In this document: one piece after another, positions 51,281 to 62,329 of the stretch | Numbering within the stretch: the first letter of the stretch is position 1 | Layout of the letters: the number at the start of each line of letters is the position of its first letter | NCBI RefSeq assembly: GCF_016097555.1 | Contig: NC_054713.1 | Span: forward strand, 15,000,955-15,064,954 | DNA length: 64,000 nt | From: Gigantopelta aegis | Taxonomy: Eukaryota; Mollusca; Gastropoda; Neomphalida; Peltospiridae | Direction: 5' to 3' | Translations under genes and position numbers: made by a program | The notes under the pieces: model-generated | Database searches by the model: none | Told to the model about the DNA's origin: nothing | Seen by the model: only the letters and a program-made list of their open reading frames with translations

Positions 51281-51820
51281 TCATAGATACACATGTATAT
51301 ACACAAGAGTGCTTCATTCCCCTTCCTAATCTCACCGTTCATATTCATTACTGGATATTGACCATAGATACGCTATATTCATTACTGGATATTAACCATA
51401 TATACACTTCATTTTCCTTACCAAGATGCAGTTCCATTGTGGATGTTGATCATAGACACACATGCTGATACACGAGAGTGCTTCATTCCCCTTCCAAATT
51501 TCATCATTCATATTTATTAGAGGATGTTGATCATAGATATATACAGAGTGGTCCACTCAGCTGACTCAATTTACCGTTCATCTTCATTGCTGGATGTTTA
51601 TCATAAGATACATGTTGATACACAAAGTGCTTCATTCCCCTTACTAAACTCACCGTTCATCTTCATTAGAGGATGTTGATCAGAGATATACACAGTGGAC
51701 CATTCATCTGACTAAACTTAACGTTCATCTTCATTAGAGGATGTTGATCATAGATATTCACAGTGGACCATTCATCTGACTAAACTTAACGTTCATATTC
51801 ATTAGTGGATGTTTATAACA
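51250..51820 (+). repeat. Tandem repeats spanning the TCF19-like stop codon and 3' UTR
   Basis: The block AAGATGCAGTTCCACTGTGG (51255, last codons) with TGTTGATCATAGA and GAGTGCTTCATTCCCCTTCC recurs at 51424-51500 with few changes, a step of about 170 bp. Beyond it, ATGTTGATCATAGATAT and GGACCATTCATCTGACTAAA repeat with a step of about 80 bp to 51820. The last coding bases thus belong to a repeat unit. Confidence 0.85.
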
Positions 51821-51903
51821 GATCAGGGGTCTAATTCTCTAAACTCCCGCAACTTTGCAATCTCGCTGTGCAGTGCTTTTATGAATTGGGTCCCAGTAAT
51901 TGA

Positions 51904-52490
51904 CAGGGTTAGCACTGGCACTCACCAAATTCGCCAACTGCAAATTTTAAAAGCAGTTGACAAATTTTATTTTAATTTGGCGAAAATAATTACATGTAAT
52001 AATTGACATTTTGTTTCAGAATTTTATCATCCATTAAAGGCTTTTATAGGGGATATCGCTGGCATTATAATTTGCAATATTGTCCTAAGAGATATCGCTT
52101 CTGATAATTTTGATTGGTCAAATTTTAATCACAAGACATTATTTTGTTAGGTCACTGTGCATGTTTCAGCGCTAAACCTATCACTAGTGATGTCACGCCA
52201 TTGTCGTTCTGCTAGTTAACGAGTCTACCGCTTTCAAATATAATGACATTCAATCCACATTACTGACATTGTTTTCAGTTGTCACAAATGAAAAGAATGA
52301 TAAAAAGAATACTCCAATCTTGTCTTGTGATATCATAATTTATTGAGCAAGCCTCAGATTTCATACTTTTATCAACTCGTGCTGATAAATTATGCTATCA
52401 CAGGACACTCGAGGAGTATCAGCAATTCTGTTGTTTTTGAAGTTTAATAGATAATTTGGCGAAATTTTCTTTTCACCCAGAATTAGACTT
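51904..52490 (+). mobile_element. MITE with TIR CAGGGCTTGCTCT family, split by an insert
   Basis: CAGGGTTAGCACTGGCACTC and TTCGCCAACTGCAAATTTT on the left; AATAGATAATTTGGCGAAATT and CACCCAGAATTAGA on the right (52443-52490). The ~400 bp between (52025-52435) are foreign and have loosely inverse blocks (GGATATCGCTGGCATTATAA, TGATAAATTATGCTATCACA). Confidence 0.55.
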
Positions 52491-52936
52491 GATTCATCAT
52501 TAAAGTTGCAGTCAATCTTTAATAGTAGACACTGAATTCATCACTAGCAGAACATCCCAGTTAGTCTTTATTAATGAATGTTTATAAACAGATGTGTGAT
52601 TCAATGCAAAAGTTGCTGTCTGTTTTCATTACTAGACTTTGAAGAATCAGTCATTCGTCGCCAGCAAGAAAGTCAAAAACCTGTGTTCATGAGTGGATGT
52701 TTATAACGGATTAATCACTAACGTCGCTGTTCACTGTCATTAGTAGATGGTAATCACAAGAAGAATTGGTGATCCATCATCGCTAATGTTGCTGTCGGTG
52801 TTTAGTATTATACATTGAAGAATCAGTGATTGGTCGCTAAGCAGTTCATTTGTAGATGTTTATAACAGATCTGTGGTTTGCATAGACAAGAGAAATAGTC
52901 CAATATCATTGGTGGATATTGATAGGTCAGAATCGG

Positions 52937-53165
52937 TCTTTGTTAGATTGGTGATTCGTCATCAGATGAAAGTCTCAGTCAGTCTTCGTTATATCAGTGT
53001 TTCGTCATCAGATGAAAGTCGCAGTCAGTCTTCGTTAGATTGGTGATTCGTCATCAGATGAAAGTCTCATTCTGTCTTTGCTAGATCAGTGATTCGTCAT
53101 CAGATGAAAGTCGGTTAGTCTTCATTAGATCGGTGATTCGGCATCAGATGAAAGTCTCATTCTGT
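52937..53165 (+). repeat. Tandem array, about four to five 57-bp units
   Basis: TCGTCATCAGATGAAAGTC recurs with a period near 57 (52957, 53005, 53050, 53096, 53142 region), with CAGTCTTCGTTAGAT between. It lies in the likely 3' flank of the TCF19-like gene. Confidence 0.8.
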
Positions 53166-53740
53166 CTTCATTGGTGGATGTTTATATTAGACCGGTAATT
53201 CATCACTCGATGAGTCACATTCTGTCTTCACTACTGGATGTTGATGAATCAGTGCTTCATCGCTAAAGTCGTAGTCAGTAGGCATTAGTAGGGCATTTTA
53301 TCATTATTTTTTCACTTAAAAGACAAACACATTTTTCTATGTAGCAGTCAGCCATTAGTAGGGTCACCATTTTCTTATATATATACCATTGTTAGTTATA
53401 TGCAGAGGGCATGGAGATATTTGATTTCTCATTCCCAGACTTTTTTTTTCCACCAACTACAGCATTATATTTTCAAAAAATTGCTTATGTGCCTTTCGAT
53501 ATGACAGTAGACAAAATTTATGTTGAGTTATTGTAGATTACAGGGGTAGTATCCGATGCGTGTCCTTGGCTAGTATTAAGTGGCTGGGGACAGGTACAAG
53601 CTAAATGATACTTTTTCCCCAACTGCAGCATTACATGTATATTATTAAAAATTGCTTATGTGCCATCCCATATGATAGTAGACTAAATTTTCTATCAGTT
53701 ATTGTAGATTGCAAGCGTAGTATTCGACATTCATCCCAGA

Positions 53741-53857
53741 GACCTAATTCACTAAACTCTTGCAACTTTGTGATCTCGCAGTGCAATGCTAAAAGACTTG
53801 CAAAGAGGATTCTTTGTTGTCTAGCAGAGCCTAAGAGACCTTTGTGAATTAGGCCCT
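53741..53857. mobile_element. Small MITE, GAATTAGGCCC type, copy 2
   Basis: GACCTAATTCACTAAACTC to TTTGTGAATTAGGCCC; the inverse of 21423-21533. It abuts the foldback at 53858. Confidence 0.75.
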
Positions 53858-53968
53858 GGGGCCCTGTTCCATGAAGCAATCTTAGCACTAAGATCACCTT
53901 AAATGTATTAGGTAGTTATGTATTTAAGGTGATCTTAGCGCTAAGATCGCTTCGTGGAATGGGGCCCA
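53858..53968. repeat. Foldback MITE of GTTCCACGAAGCGATCTTAG type, copy 2
   Basis: GGGGCCCTGTTCCATGAAGC and its inverse GCTTCGTGGAATGGGGCCC with an inner palindrome AAGGTGATCTTAGCGCTAAG. Would form a near-perfect hairpin. Confidence 0.88.
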
Positions 53969-54289
53969 GGCTAGTAGAGTACAAGTTGAATGATGCTAGT
54001 CTTCTAAGAACGTAGATATTTTCCAATGTTGATTTTTGTTTTAAACATTTAATTTTCGTGATTTTTTTTTAGGGTCAGCAAATCCGTATAGCGAGCAGAC
54101 AAAAAAGCCCTATGGTTGTCTTATTTTGATGGGACCTCAAAAGCTGCATGTTTATATTCTGGACATACCCCCCGCAAATTCGGGTTATGATTAGTTTATA
54201 ATAAGAATAGGTTTTGCTTGATATGACTGCTAAATTCTGTGATACGATAAATGGTATGTGTGTACCAATCTGTAATTCTCCTAAGTCTC

Positions 54290-54295
54290 AATAAA
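54290..54295 (+). terminator. Candidate poly(A) signal AATAAA
   Basis: The first clear AATAAA I noticed downstream of the TCF19-like stop, 3.0 kb away, in CTCAATAAATGTTAATTCC. Whether the mRNA reaches it is unknown. Confidence 0.25.
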
Positions 54296-54873
54296 TGTTA
54301 ATTCCTTCCTTTAAAAAACAATTTAAGGTTTCAGTGGAAAATTATATTTTCTCTTTGTGTTCAGCATCAGTTACATACATATACAGTGTAGTTCCAACCA
54401 CTAATTGTGGGTAGTAATTTTTCATCGAAGCTAGTAATATTTCTAGTAGTCTCCTCCCCCCCCCCCCCCTCCCCCCCAGGCCAACAGAATTGTTTTTTTC
54501 CTGCTGCTGGTGATTTTACACTAAAAATTGTTCTTGTATATTTTACTTCTGAACATTGTGATTGTGTGTATTGTGATCTTTATTTAATTGTGTGTTCTGT
54601 TTTCCATTTGGAAAATTTGAAATAAAAATGGCTGCTGAGCAAAGTGAAACGGGGCCTGTGGTTATAAAAAATGTGTAGAGTTTTAGAGTCAAATCTCTAA
54701 TGCCATCACATGCACACAATTTGTAAGACTATTAGTCTTGAGTCCAGACAGCAGACTAACAGTTTTAAAAGCACGGGTACAGATCTGTAGTTAAGATGAC
54801 TGTAATGGTTTAAACAATGAAATGTCTGAACCTGTTTCAGTATAAATTTGTAACACAACTTTAAATCTTCATT

Positions 54874-55008
54874 CAGGGCCTCTAGATAATGGCGTCCCCA
54901 CTCCCATGGCTAGTGATATTCAGTGTTGGGCTAGTAAATAACTACTACTGCCATGCCCGACGGCTAGTGTTTTTTTTTTAGGTCAAATGTTGCAGTTAAG
55001 TCAATTTG
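54874..55008 (+). mobile_element. MITE with TIR CAGGGCTTCTAGA, copy 4, 3'-truncated
   Basis: CAGGGCCTCTAGATAATGG, CCACTCCCATGGCTAGTGA, GGTCAAATGTTGCAGTTAAG. The right end is missing. Confidence 0.75.
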
Positions 55009-55950
55009 CCAAACGTACAAAAGGTGGACATTCAATTTGGGTATTTATTTTTTAGGCTTCCAAGTCTTAATCGTGAACAAAATAAGACGTTTATCTTATT
55101 TTATCCTGTAAACACCATTTCTATTGACAGAATATGACGGATAAAGCAGTCATATTCTACTAGCAGGATATGACTTGTGACGTCACACATAGCTTACATC
55201 ACAAAATCACTCATTTGACCTCTAGGTCATCGTATAATGTGGCTGAAATAATAGCTTTTTCGCTTAATTTTTATGGTTTGCAGGATAAAGAGAATAACTA
55301 GTTATTGACGTTGGATATCTGCTTTATTCTGTTGAGGCCGAATGAGAAATTCCGCTCGGTAGAATTTTAAGAACAATTGGCGAATTTTATTTTATTTTTT
55401 GTGAGAAAAATATAAATTGTAATGATTTATATATTTTTTTTAAATAACTAAAGTCAATTCCTGTAAATTGCATAGACCTGGCACATGTCAAATTTATGGT
55501 AATAACTGGTATAACCGATTATCTGATAGAGCCCCATTTCCATATTATAACCAATGGTAAACTTTACAAATGCCTTGTGGACAGTCTATCTTACTCTGAA
55601 CTGTGTCATAAAAAAGAATGCTGATACCTGTGTACATTTCATTTGTTTATACATGTATGTAGGTAGTTTCACACTTGGAAAATTTTGTTGCTTGCCAAAA
55701 ACTATTCCTGGTGGTGATTAAAAATACGAATATTCATTATCAGACATCTATCTGCCCTTTGACAATCATCATGAAACTGATATGCTTGGTGCCATTTCAC
55801 TGTTGAATATCCAACAGGTTCCGAATAGTTTTTATACTTCTATAGGTAACAGTATGTCTATACTGAAAAAAACCCAACCTGTGATAGTGAAGAATTGCAT
55901 TACTCGGTGTTGGGAAGAGAAAAATCAAACTCCGTAAAATAATCAGGGAG
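55009..55950. other. Intergenic, no gene seen
   Basis: AT-rich with scattered weak similarity to the 41789 family (ACAATTGGCGAATTTTATTT near 55375). No coding support. Confidence 0.45.
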
Positions 55951-55954
55951 GATA

Positions 55955-56047
55955 TACATGTGCTCTCCCCCCCCCCCCCCCCCCACTCTTTTCAAATATT
56001 TTGCTTTATATTTGCTTTATAACAGGGTAAAAGTGTGGGCTCTCCTC

Positions 56048-56079
<32 letters not shown>

Positions 56080-56102
56080 TTTTGGCACCTTCCTACACCA
56101 CA
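55955..56102. mobile_element. C-tract MITE-like segment, copy 2
   Basis: Poly-C runs (55968-55984, 56047-56063) around TTTGCTTTATATTTGCTTTA, ending TTTTTGGCACCTTCCTACAC; parallels 45608-45775. Confidence 0.5.
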
Positions 56103-56781
56103 GACATGGTTATGCAGCCGTTGAAATTTGCAATGGTAATTGGCATTGCTGGTGCAAAACATCTGTTGCAAAATTGATCTGCAATGGTATTTAATTTTTT
56201 TATCATTATGAGGTATTTACTTTGTTATTAGTTATACTAAGTTACCAACGCCAGATGATCTGAATTCTGAGGGATGATTATGTGATGTGTCTCGAATGAT
56301 AGTGATTTATGTAAGGAAGTTTTTTTTATTATTATTATTATTAGTGTGAATTGGAAAGGGCAAACTGAAATTAAAATGGCAGAGTTAAAGAAAACTTGAT
56401 GACTGTTTCTTCAAAGAAAAGTCTCTGTATTTTGTATATCATATTAACAGGATATATACGATATGTATGTATGGTCACAGCCAGGCTCGCGCCTTACTAA
56501 AACAATGTCTGAAAATAATGTGAAAATGTTCCTACACATTTGCGGTGGGACTAGTATGATGCTTGGCACAGAACAACGAGTTATTTAGTACCATTTTGTA
56601 CTGAGCCAATTTTTTTTAATGTTCTATGCTTTAAGCTTATAAGACAACTGATGAATTATATTTTAACAGTTTGACAGAATGAAACGAGAAAAGTGTGCTG
56701 TTAAACCATAGCTTGTCATTTGATCTTGCACCTAAACGAAATATTAAAGGCTGAATTTACAAACCTGTTTATGTGTTTAAT

Positions 56782-57130
56782 TAGTGTTTTCCCTAGCTTG
56801 TTTTAGCATCGTGCAGCACCATGCCTCAATAGTCTAGTGCCATCTTGCCTTAATCAGCACCATACTGCCCTGAGATTAAACAACCCTTTTTCACTAATTA
56901 ATTCTAAAATTGCTTTTATAAAACACCAAAAAAGGTATTATTAATTAATAAAATATGCCTTTTATATCTTTTGCCATTCATTTATTAAAGCAAACACATA
57001 AATTACATTAATGTTTACTTCAATTAATTTTTGTGTATTTTTAATGACATACAAGTGCCCCGAAAATTATGAAAATGCCTCGAAAGTGTTTGGTCTACCA
57101 TGCCTTGCCTAAGTTCTAGGAAAATCACTA
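56782..57130. mobile_element. MITE with TIR TAGTGTTTTCCCTA, copy 2
   Basis: Same length and nearly the same sequence as 9755-10103. Begins TAGTGTTTTCCCTAGCTTG, ends TCTAGGAAAATCACTA. Confidence 0.85.
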
Positions 57131-57365
57131 GTAATTACATATATTGCATATATTATCAATGCTTAAACAATGCAAATAGGTGCAAGCAATAACCCAGTTG
57201 ATTGGTTAAATGGATCTCTACTTATTAGAGACAGATTAACAAAATAATAAATCAAAAGATTTAATAGGATAAACTAATGACAAAAATCTTTATTCATGAC
57301 TATGGGAAGTTTTGCTGCTTTATTTAAATACCAATGATTTTCACAAACTGCACATGGATATCAGT

Positions 57366-57909
57366 TTAAAGGGACATTCCTGAGTGCTGCAATTTTAAAG
57401 ATGTTATCGACTAACAGAGACATTTTAACGATTGTAGCAAGGAATCTGTTATTATTGTTACCAGCGTATTTGATGATCAAAAATAAAACTGAATTACTGT
57501 TCTGTTTGTATCAAGATTAAAGGGACATTCCTGAGTTTGCTGCATTTTTTAAAATGTTATCGACTAACAGAGACATTTTAACGATTGTAATTACATATCA
57601 AATACATATATTTTTGCATAAAATATTAGTGGCTGTATATTAAACATGTTTCTGATCGTTCTAATATTTGTACTAGGTGATATTTCATTTTGTTTCTTAA
57701 AATATTTTATTTTCGTACGTACGAAATTATTTGAAGACAAAATCCAGTTTGGGCTTCTTACAAATATTAAGACGACCAGAAACATATTGAATATACAGGC
57801 ACTGATATTCTAAACCAGAAAATATATTTAATATGTAAGTTTAATCATAGAAATATTTTAATAGTCGGAAACATTTTACAATGCAGCAAACTCAGGAATG
57901 TCCCTTTAA
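57366..57909. mobile_element. TTAA-ended MITE with TIR TTAAAGGGACATTCCTGAGT, with duplicated left end
   Basis: The full element 57517-57909 begins TTAAAGGGACATTCCTGAGT and ends ACTCAGGAATGTCCCTTTAA, exact inverses over 20 bp. A second left end with the next ~70 bp lies directly before it at 57366-57436. Borders are TTAA, as in the 2325 family, but the interior differs. Confidence 0.85.
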
Positions 57910-58319
57910 ACACTTTTACTGTTTCCAAAACATTTTCTCCTTTTGTTCATTTTACCTTTAACTTAGTTTAAGCCAGATTACAATTATTGACAGAAAACAT
58001 GTTTTGTGAAGGCTGGCACAGGGTTTAAAACCTGGTTGTTGTTTTTGCTTCTGCTGTGGCCGTTTCAGTATGTTTGTTTTATGTATAGGATGACTTGCTC
58101 AGTAAATATTCAGTAATCTGAAATGTTTGTTTCAGTAACATTTTGATACTCTTGATTACCGTTTTGTGTTCTCAGTATAAAAACATGAATATGTATCATC
58201 TGATCATCACATTATTTGTAAAGTATTTCATATCAAATTGTATCCAGAGCTTATTTTTTTATATTACAGTTACTACTTTGTTTTACATTGTATAACGAGG
58301 TTACTTGTTTGTGAGAGTT

Positions 58320-58570
58320 AGCATTATGATGTAAACTGTGGTAATATTGTGACCTTTTGTCTTTGTTGTTTTTGTAATACTGTAAACAAGATTAATATTG
58401 CAACATTTATTTGTTTTTTGTGTGAATACTGTACACCGAATTAATATTGTGACATTATTTTTATTTTATTTTTTGCAAATACAGAAAACTGAATAAATAT
58501 TGCAACATGGTTTGTTTTTTTGCAAATAAAGTAAACTGGATTAATATTGCAACTTTTTTTTTGGGGGGGG
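58320..58570. repeat. Degenerate ~60-bp tandem repeat
   Basis: ATTAATATTGCAACATTT with variants recurs near 58390, 58440, 58495 and 58540, each with a ATACTGTAAAC-like lead. Low complexity, no coding. Confidence 0.55.
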
Positions 58571-58844
58571 GGGTTTATGTGAGAATATACACCTTAGCAG
58601 GCCACATGTTTACAATATGAACATTTAGAAAATCACCGTTGGTATCAGCAAAAAAAAATAAACGCCGAAAATCAAAGGATTGTTTTGGTGATGTTGGTTA
58701 GAAATACACACACCTCTGTCGGTGTAGTTACGGAATCATAATGTCTGTAAAAGCCATTTTTTGTTTGTTCTAATAAAAAAAAAATGCAACTTGAGGTTGG
58801 TCGCGAATGGCACAACATTTTAATGCACAATTATCTCTCCTCCC

Positions 58845-58875
58845 TTCCCCCCCCCCCCCCCCCCCCCCCCCCCCA
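58845..58875. repeat. C homopolymer tract
   Basis: About 27 C in a row after CTTCC. A typical weak point for sequencing. Confidence 0.85.
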
Positions 58876-59211
58876 GTTTACAGTATTAACATTTACATTT
58901 TTCCTGTTTACAGTACATGTATTTCCATTTACTCTTCTCTTTTTTTTCCACTGGTTTACAGTATTTCCATTTAATAGACCATTCATACCGTATTTATCAT
59001 TTTCAGAACATAGTCATTATATGCTTGGAGGGGTGGGGGGGAGTGGGGGTTAAAATACATATACCTCTTGCAACATGTTTTGTGTGTATATTTAACATGG
59101 GAAGATGATAGCAACAACAACAAAAAAATAAAAAAAATAACCAATACTCTTTGTACATTTAAGAAAATGTTAACTGTTGTGAGTGGACCCTACATTCAAA
59201 GAACAAGCCAG

Positions 59212-59614
59212 TTAAAGGGACAGACCCTAGTTTTTAAACACTAAGGTATATTTTTCACCTAGACCCTAGTTTCAACACGTAAAAATGGACACTAAGTTTG
59301 GCTAATTTACAAACCTGTAACAAATTTGGATACAACAGAGTAAAACAAGAGTCTGTGATGTTGAAATACCCTTAAAAATAGACTAAAACGTGATTTCATA
59401 ACCATTACTTCTCAGACGCATGTGCATTTTTAAAAATATGAAAAATGCATTTTGTGGTATTGCAAACACCAGGATGACCAGAAACACTTCGTTTGTACGA
59501 AAATGGATAATCTAAACAATAAAATATAAGTAATGTTTGATTTTAGTGATCATAGATGGCTTTAATTGTTAAAATTATGGCTTAGTGTTTAAAAACTAGG
59601 GTCTGTCCCTTTAA
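59212..59614. mobile_element. TTAA-ended MITE, copy 3
   Basis: TTAAAGGGACAGACCCTAGT to ACTAGGGTCTGTCCCTTTAA, perfect 20-bp inverse ends; the best-kept copy of the family at 2325 and 26380. The A-T-rich repeat at 59622 starts right after it. Confidence 0.9.
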
Positions 59615-59621
59615 GTAATTT

Positions 59622-59965
59622 AAAATGTTTACGTTTAATAATTGGTATAAAATGTTTACTTTTAATAATCGGTATAAAATGTTTACCTTTAATAATCGGT
59701 ATAAAATGTTTACATTTAATAATCAGTATAAAATGTTTACATTTAATAATCAGTATAAAATGTTTACATTTAATACGCAGTATAAAATGTTTACATACAA
59801 TCAGTATAAAATGTTTACATTTAATAATTATAAATGTTTACATACAATCAGTATAAAATGTTTACATTTAATAATCATAAAATGTTTACATACCGTCAGT
59901 ATAAAATGTTTACATTTAACAATCAGCATAACATTTTTACATGTAATAATCGGTATAAAATGTTT
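59622..59965 (+). repeat. 27-bp tandem array, about twelve units
   Basis: The unit AAAATGTTTACATTTAATAA plus TCAGTAT recurs every 27 bp; some units are shorter. Because 27 is a multiple of three, the array reads as a repeated MFTFNNQYK frame, but nothing else supports a protein. Confidence 0.93.
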
Positions 59966-61185
59966 ACTGTTAGAACTACATTGTATCTATTACAACAATG
60001 TCAAATATCCATACTTAATAATTAAGTTAATTAAATTCAGTATAACAATTGGTGTAAAACGTTTACATTAAAAACTAGTAACTACATGTACATGCTTTGT
60101 TCAGATATTATTAAATGGAACACTAGTATCAAACTGTTTAAATTTTATAACTGCACATTTTATCATATGCTTTTCTTTCCTTTTTTTTAATTAAAGCACA
60201 CTGGTACAAAACATTTACATTTAATACAATGAAATTGTTTAGTACAAGACTGTCTGTGTATAGTGTTCAGTTTATTTTATATGCGCCAGTGTTTATACAA
60301 GGAAAACGGGTGGATTTAGACGGAGACCTAAGTATCGGTAATACATGTATGTTTTGCCTTTGTGTAAGATAACGAGTCTTGTTTGTCAAAGCCACTGAAC
60401 AAAATTTCATAATTGTTACAAAAACGCTATTATTATATTGTTAGATCCCTGCCTGGTAAAGCAATGTTTGTTAGCAAATGATAAAAAAAAAAAAAAAAAA
60501 ATGCAAATGTATTTTTTTTTTTTATTATTATTAAATCTTAAGTTTCTGTCACATTACTGTAACATCTGCAAGTATCATAACTTTTTAAATATTAATGTTA
60601 TCATTTGTACATTCCATGTGTGTGTGTGTATATATGTATTTGAAAGGATGCCATTTTTATGTGTGTTTTTTTTTAAATAAATCTAGGGAAATAAAAAAAC
60701 TTTTCCATATTACATATTAAATTAGGATTGCCAGCAGGTTTACTCTTGTATGATTTCTGCCATATCTTTGTTGAATTGTTACACTTAAATATATGTATAT
60801 AATAATAGAAATTTAGATTTAACATTTTTTTAATTTATGGTGCTTACTTTGTAAATTTGTTTGTTAAAGATGATTTTTTCACCGTTTTGTAATATTTGAG
60901 CATATTTTCAAATACCTTAAAGTAGTGATACAGTTACAATCATAAAGGACATAAACATGTTTATCACATATATATATATATATATATATCATTTATCATA
61001 TATTTGTTAAGACTTCACCTATAGCTGTAGATTTCAAGTGTTAAGAAATTAGTTAGTATATGTTTGTAGCTTTCAAATGTATACCTGTGTAAGTATGTAG
61101 TTTGTATAGTCTTTTGTTAAAATTAATTACCATAAAACATCCTTCAGTGCAGAATTACTAAGATCGTGACATCCCATATCCAGAG
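59966..61185. other. AT-rich intergenic stretch, no gene seen
   Basis: A, T and TA runs (60482-60500, 60967-60989) and no convincing coding. Confidence 0.45.
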
Positions 61186-61340
61186 ATTAATAAATTAATG
61201 TGCTCTAGTGGTGTCATTAAACAAAAACAAACTTTATATGTCAAAATTACCAATTGATTGACATCCAATAGCCGATGGTTAATAAATCAATGTGCTCTAG
61301 TGGTGTTGTTAAACAAAAACAACCTTTATATGTCAAAATT
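61186..61340 (+). mobile_element. Two SINE T1 tails in tandem, host of the FLYWCH element
   Basis: GTGCTCTAGTGGTGTCATTA (61200) and GTGCTCTAGTGGTGTTGTTA (61292) each with ATTAATAAAT before and ACAAAAACAA after. A third tail resumes after the element at 62766 (ACATCCAATAGCCGATGATT). Confidence 0.8.
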
Positions 61341-61369
61341 CATACCAGGGCATTTCACCACCAATTGAT

Positions 61370-61485
61370 CCCCCCCCCCCCCCCCCCCCCCCCCACCCCC
61401 ACACGACCCCCCCCCTCCAACCCCCACCATCGCCCCCCCATGGTACATTCCCCCCAATACATCAATGTGCCCTAGTGGTGTTGTT

Positions 61486-61529
<44 letters not shown>

Positions 61530-61620
61530 ACCCACCCCCCCCCCCACCTCCCCCCCCCATAACATTCCATCCCCCCCCCCCCCCCCCCCCCCCCACCCCC
61601 CCCCCCCGTACATTCCCCCC
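61370..61620. repeat. C-rich low-complexity tract
   Basis: About 250 bp mostly of C with islands such as AATACATCAATGTGCCCTAG and TGGTGTTGTTA, which echo the SINE tail next door. The poly-Pro/poly-Gly frames are artefacts. Possibly partly a sequencing or assembly error. Confidence 0.85.
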
Positions 61621-61747
61621 GGTCATTTCCCCCCTGGCATTTTCCCCCCCCTAGGTCATTTCCCCCCCAGTCATTTCCCCCCTATTATAAAGAATTACTA
61701 ATACTATTAGTGATCAAAATTGTATTTTATTTAACTGAACAGTGGGA

Positions 61748-62329
61748 TTACATCTGCAGATTGTGGGCAATTCCACATAAGGAAAGCAACACACGTCTGT
61801 TGTCATAATCATTGACGAGATTCTCTAGTCGTTTGGTGACATCCCTGTACTGGCGGCGTTGTGGTGGTCCATCTTCGCCGGCCAGTGCCTGTGTCATGGC
61901 TACTTCTGTCACAGTGGGTTCTTAAATCATAACGATAATAAGTACATTATTTATCTACAATATTCTGATATATATATATATATATAAATTGTATATATAT
62001 TTACCTTCAGAAACAGTAGTCATATGTTGACTGATCACTTGTTGAGGAGTTTCCAATGTGTTGACAGCCCTGTCTTTCATGTCAGCTCTGACTTTCAATG
62101 CTTCAGGCCTGCCTACCACTGGAGCATGTGTATGTTCGTTAACATAACCAACAATGTCCCCACATAAAACTTTAATTTTCGCCTTGCACTGCCCACTGTT
62201 ATGTTTTCCATTTTTGCGTAACTCGCATTCATACGAAATGACTCCATTTGCAAGATTCTTCTGTTTTACATAAATGTATCCTTCATGGACTATTTTAGTT
62301 TTACCCTTGGTGGATTTCAAGTTATCCAT
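61748..62329 (-). CDS. FLYWCH-type zinc-finger protein of a mobile element, two exons
   Basis: Exons 62329-62005 and 61920-61748 (minus) join through an 84-bp GT...AG intron to 498 nt, 165 aa. Residues 5-70 fit a FLYWCH finger: KGKTKIVHEGYIYV, then YECELRKNG, QCKAKIKV and NEHTHAP, with Cys35, Cys48, His66 and His68 as likely zinc ligands. The rest is helical and charged (RRQYRDVTKRLENLVNDYDN). FLYWCH fingers often head MULE-type transposases and bind DNA; here no catalytic DDE part follows. Intact frame and good splice sites suggest recent function. It may bind the repeated ends of its element (inference). Confidence 0.75.

Noticed and set aside
59625..60071. 148-codon frame with repeated MFTFNNQYK
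   Set aside because: Artefact of a 27-bp tandem array; no start context, splice or domain support.
61326..61701. Poly-Gly and poly-Pro frames
   Set aside because: Products of the C-rich tract; no codon or domain support.
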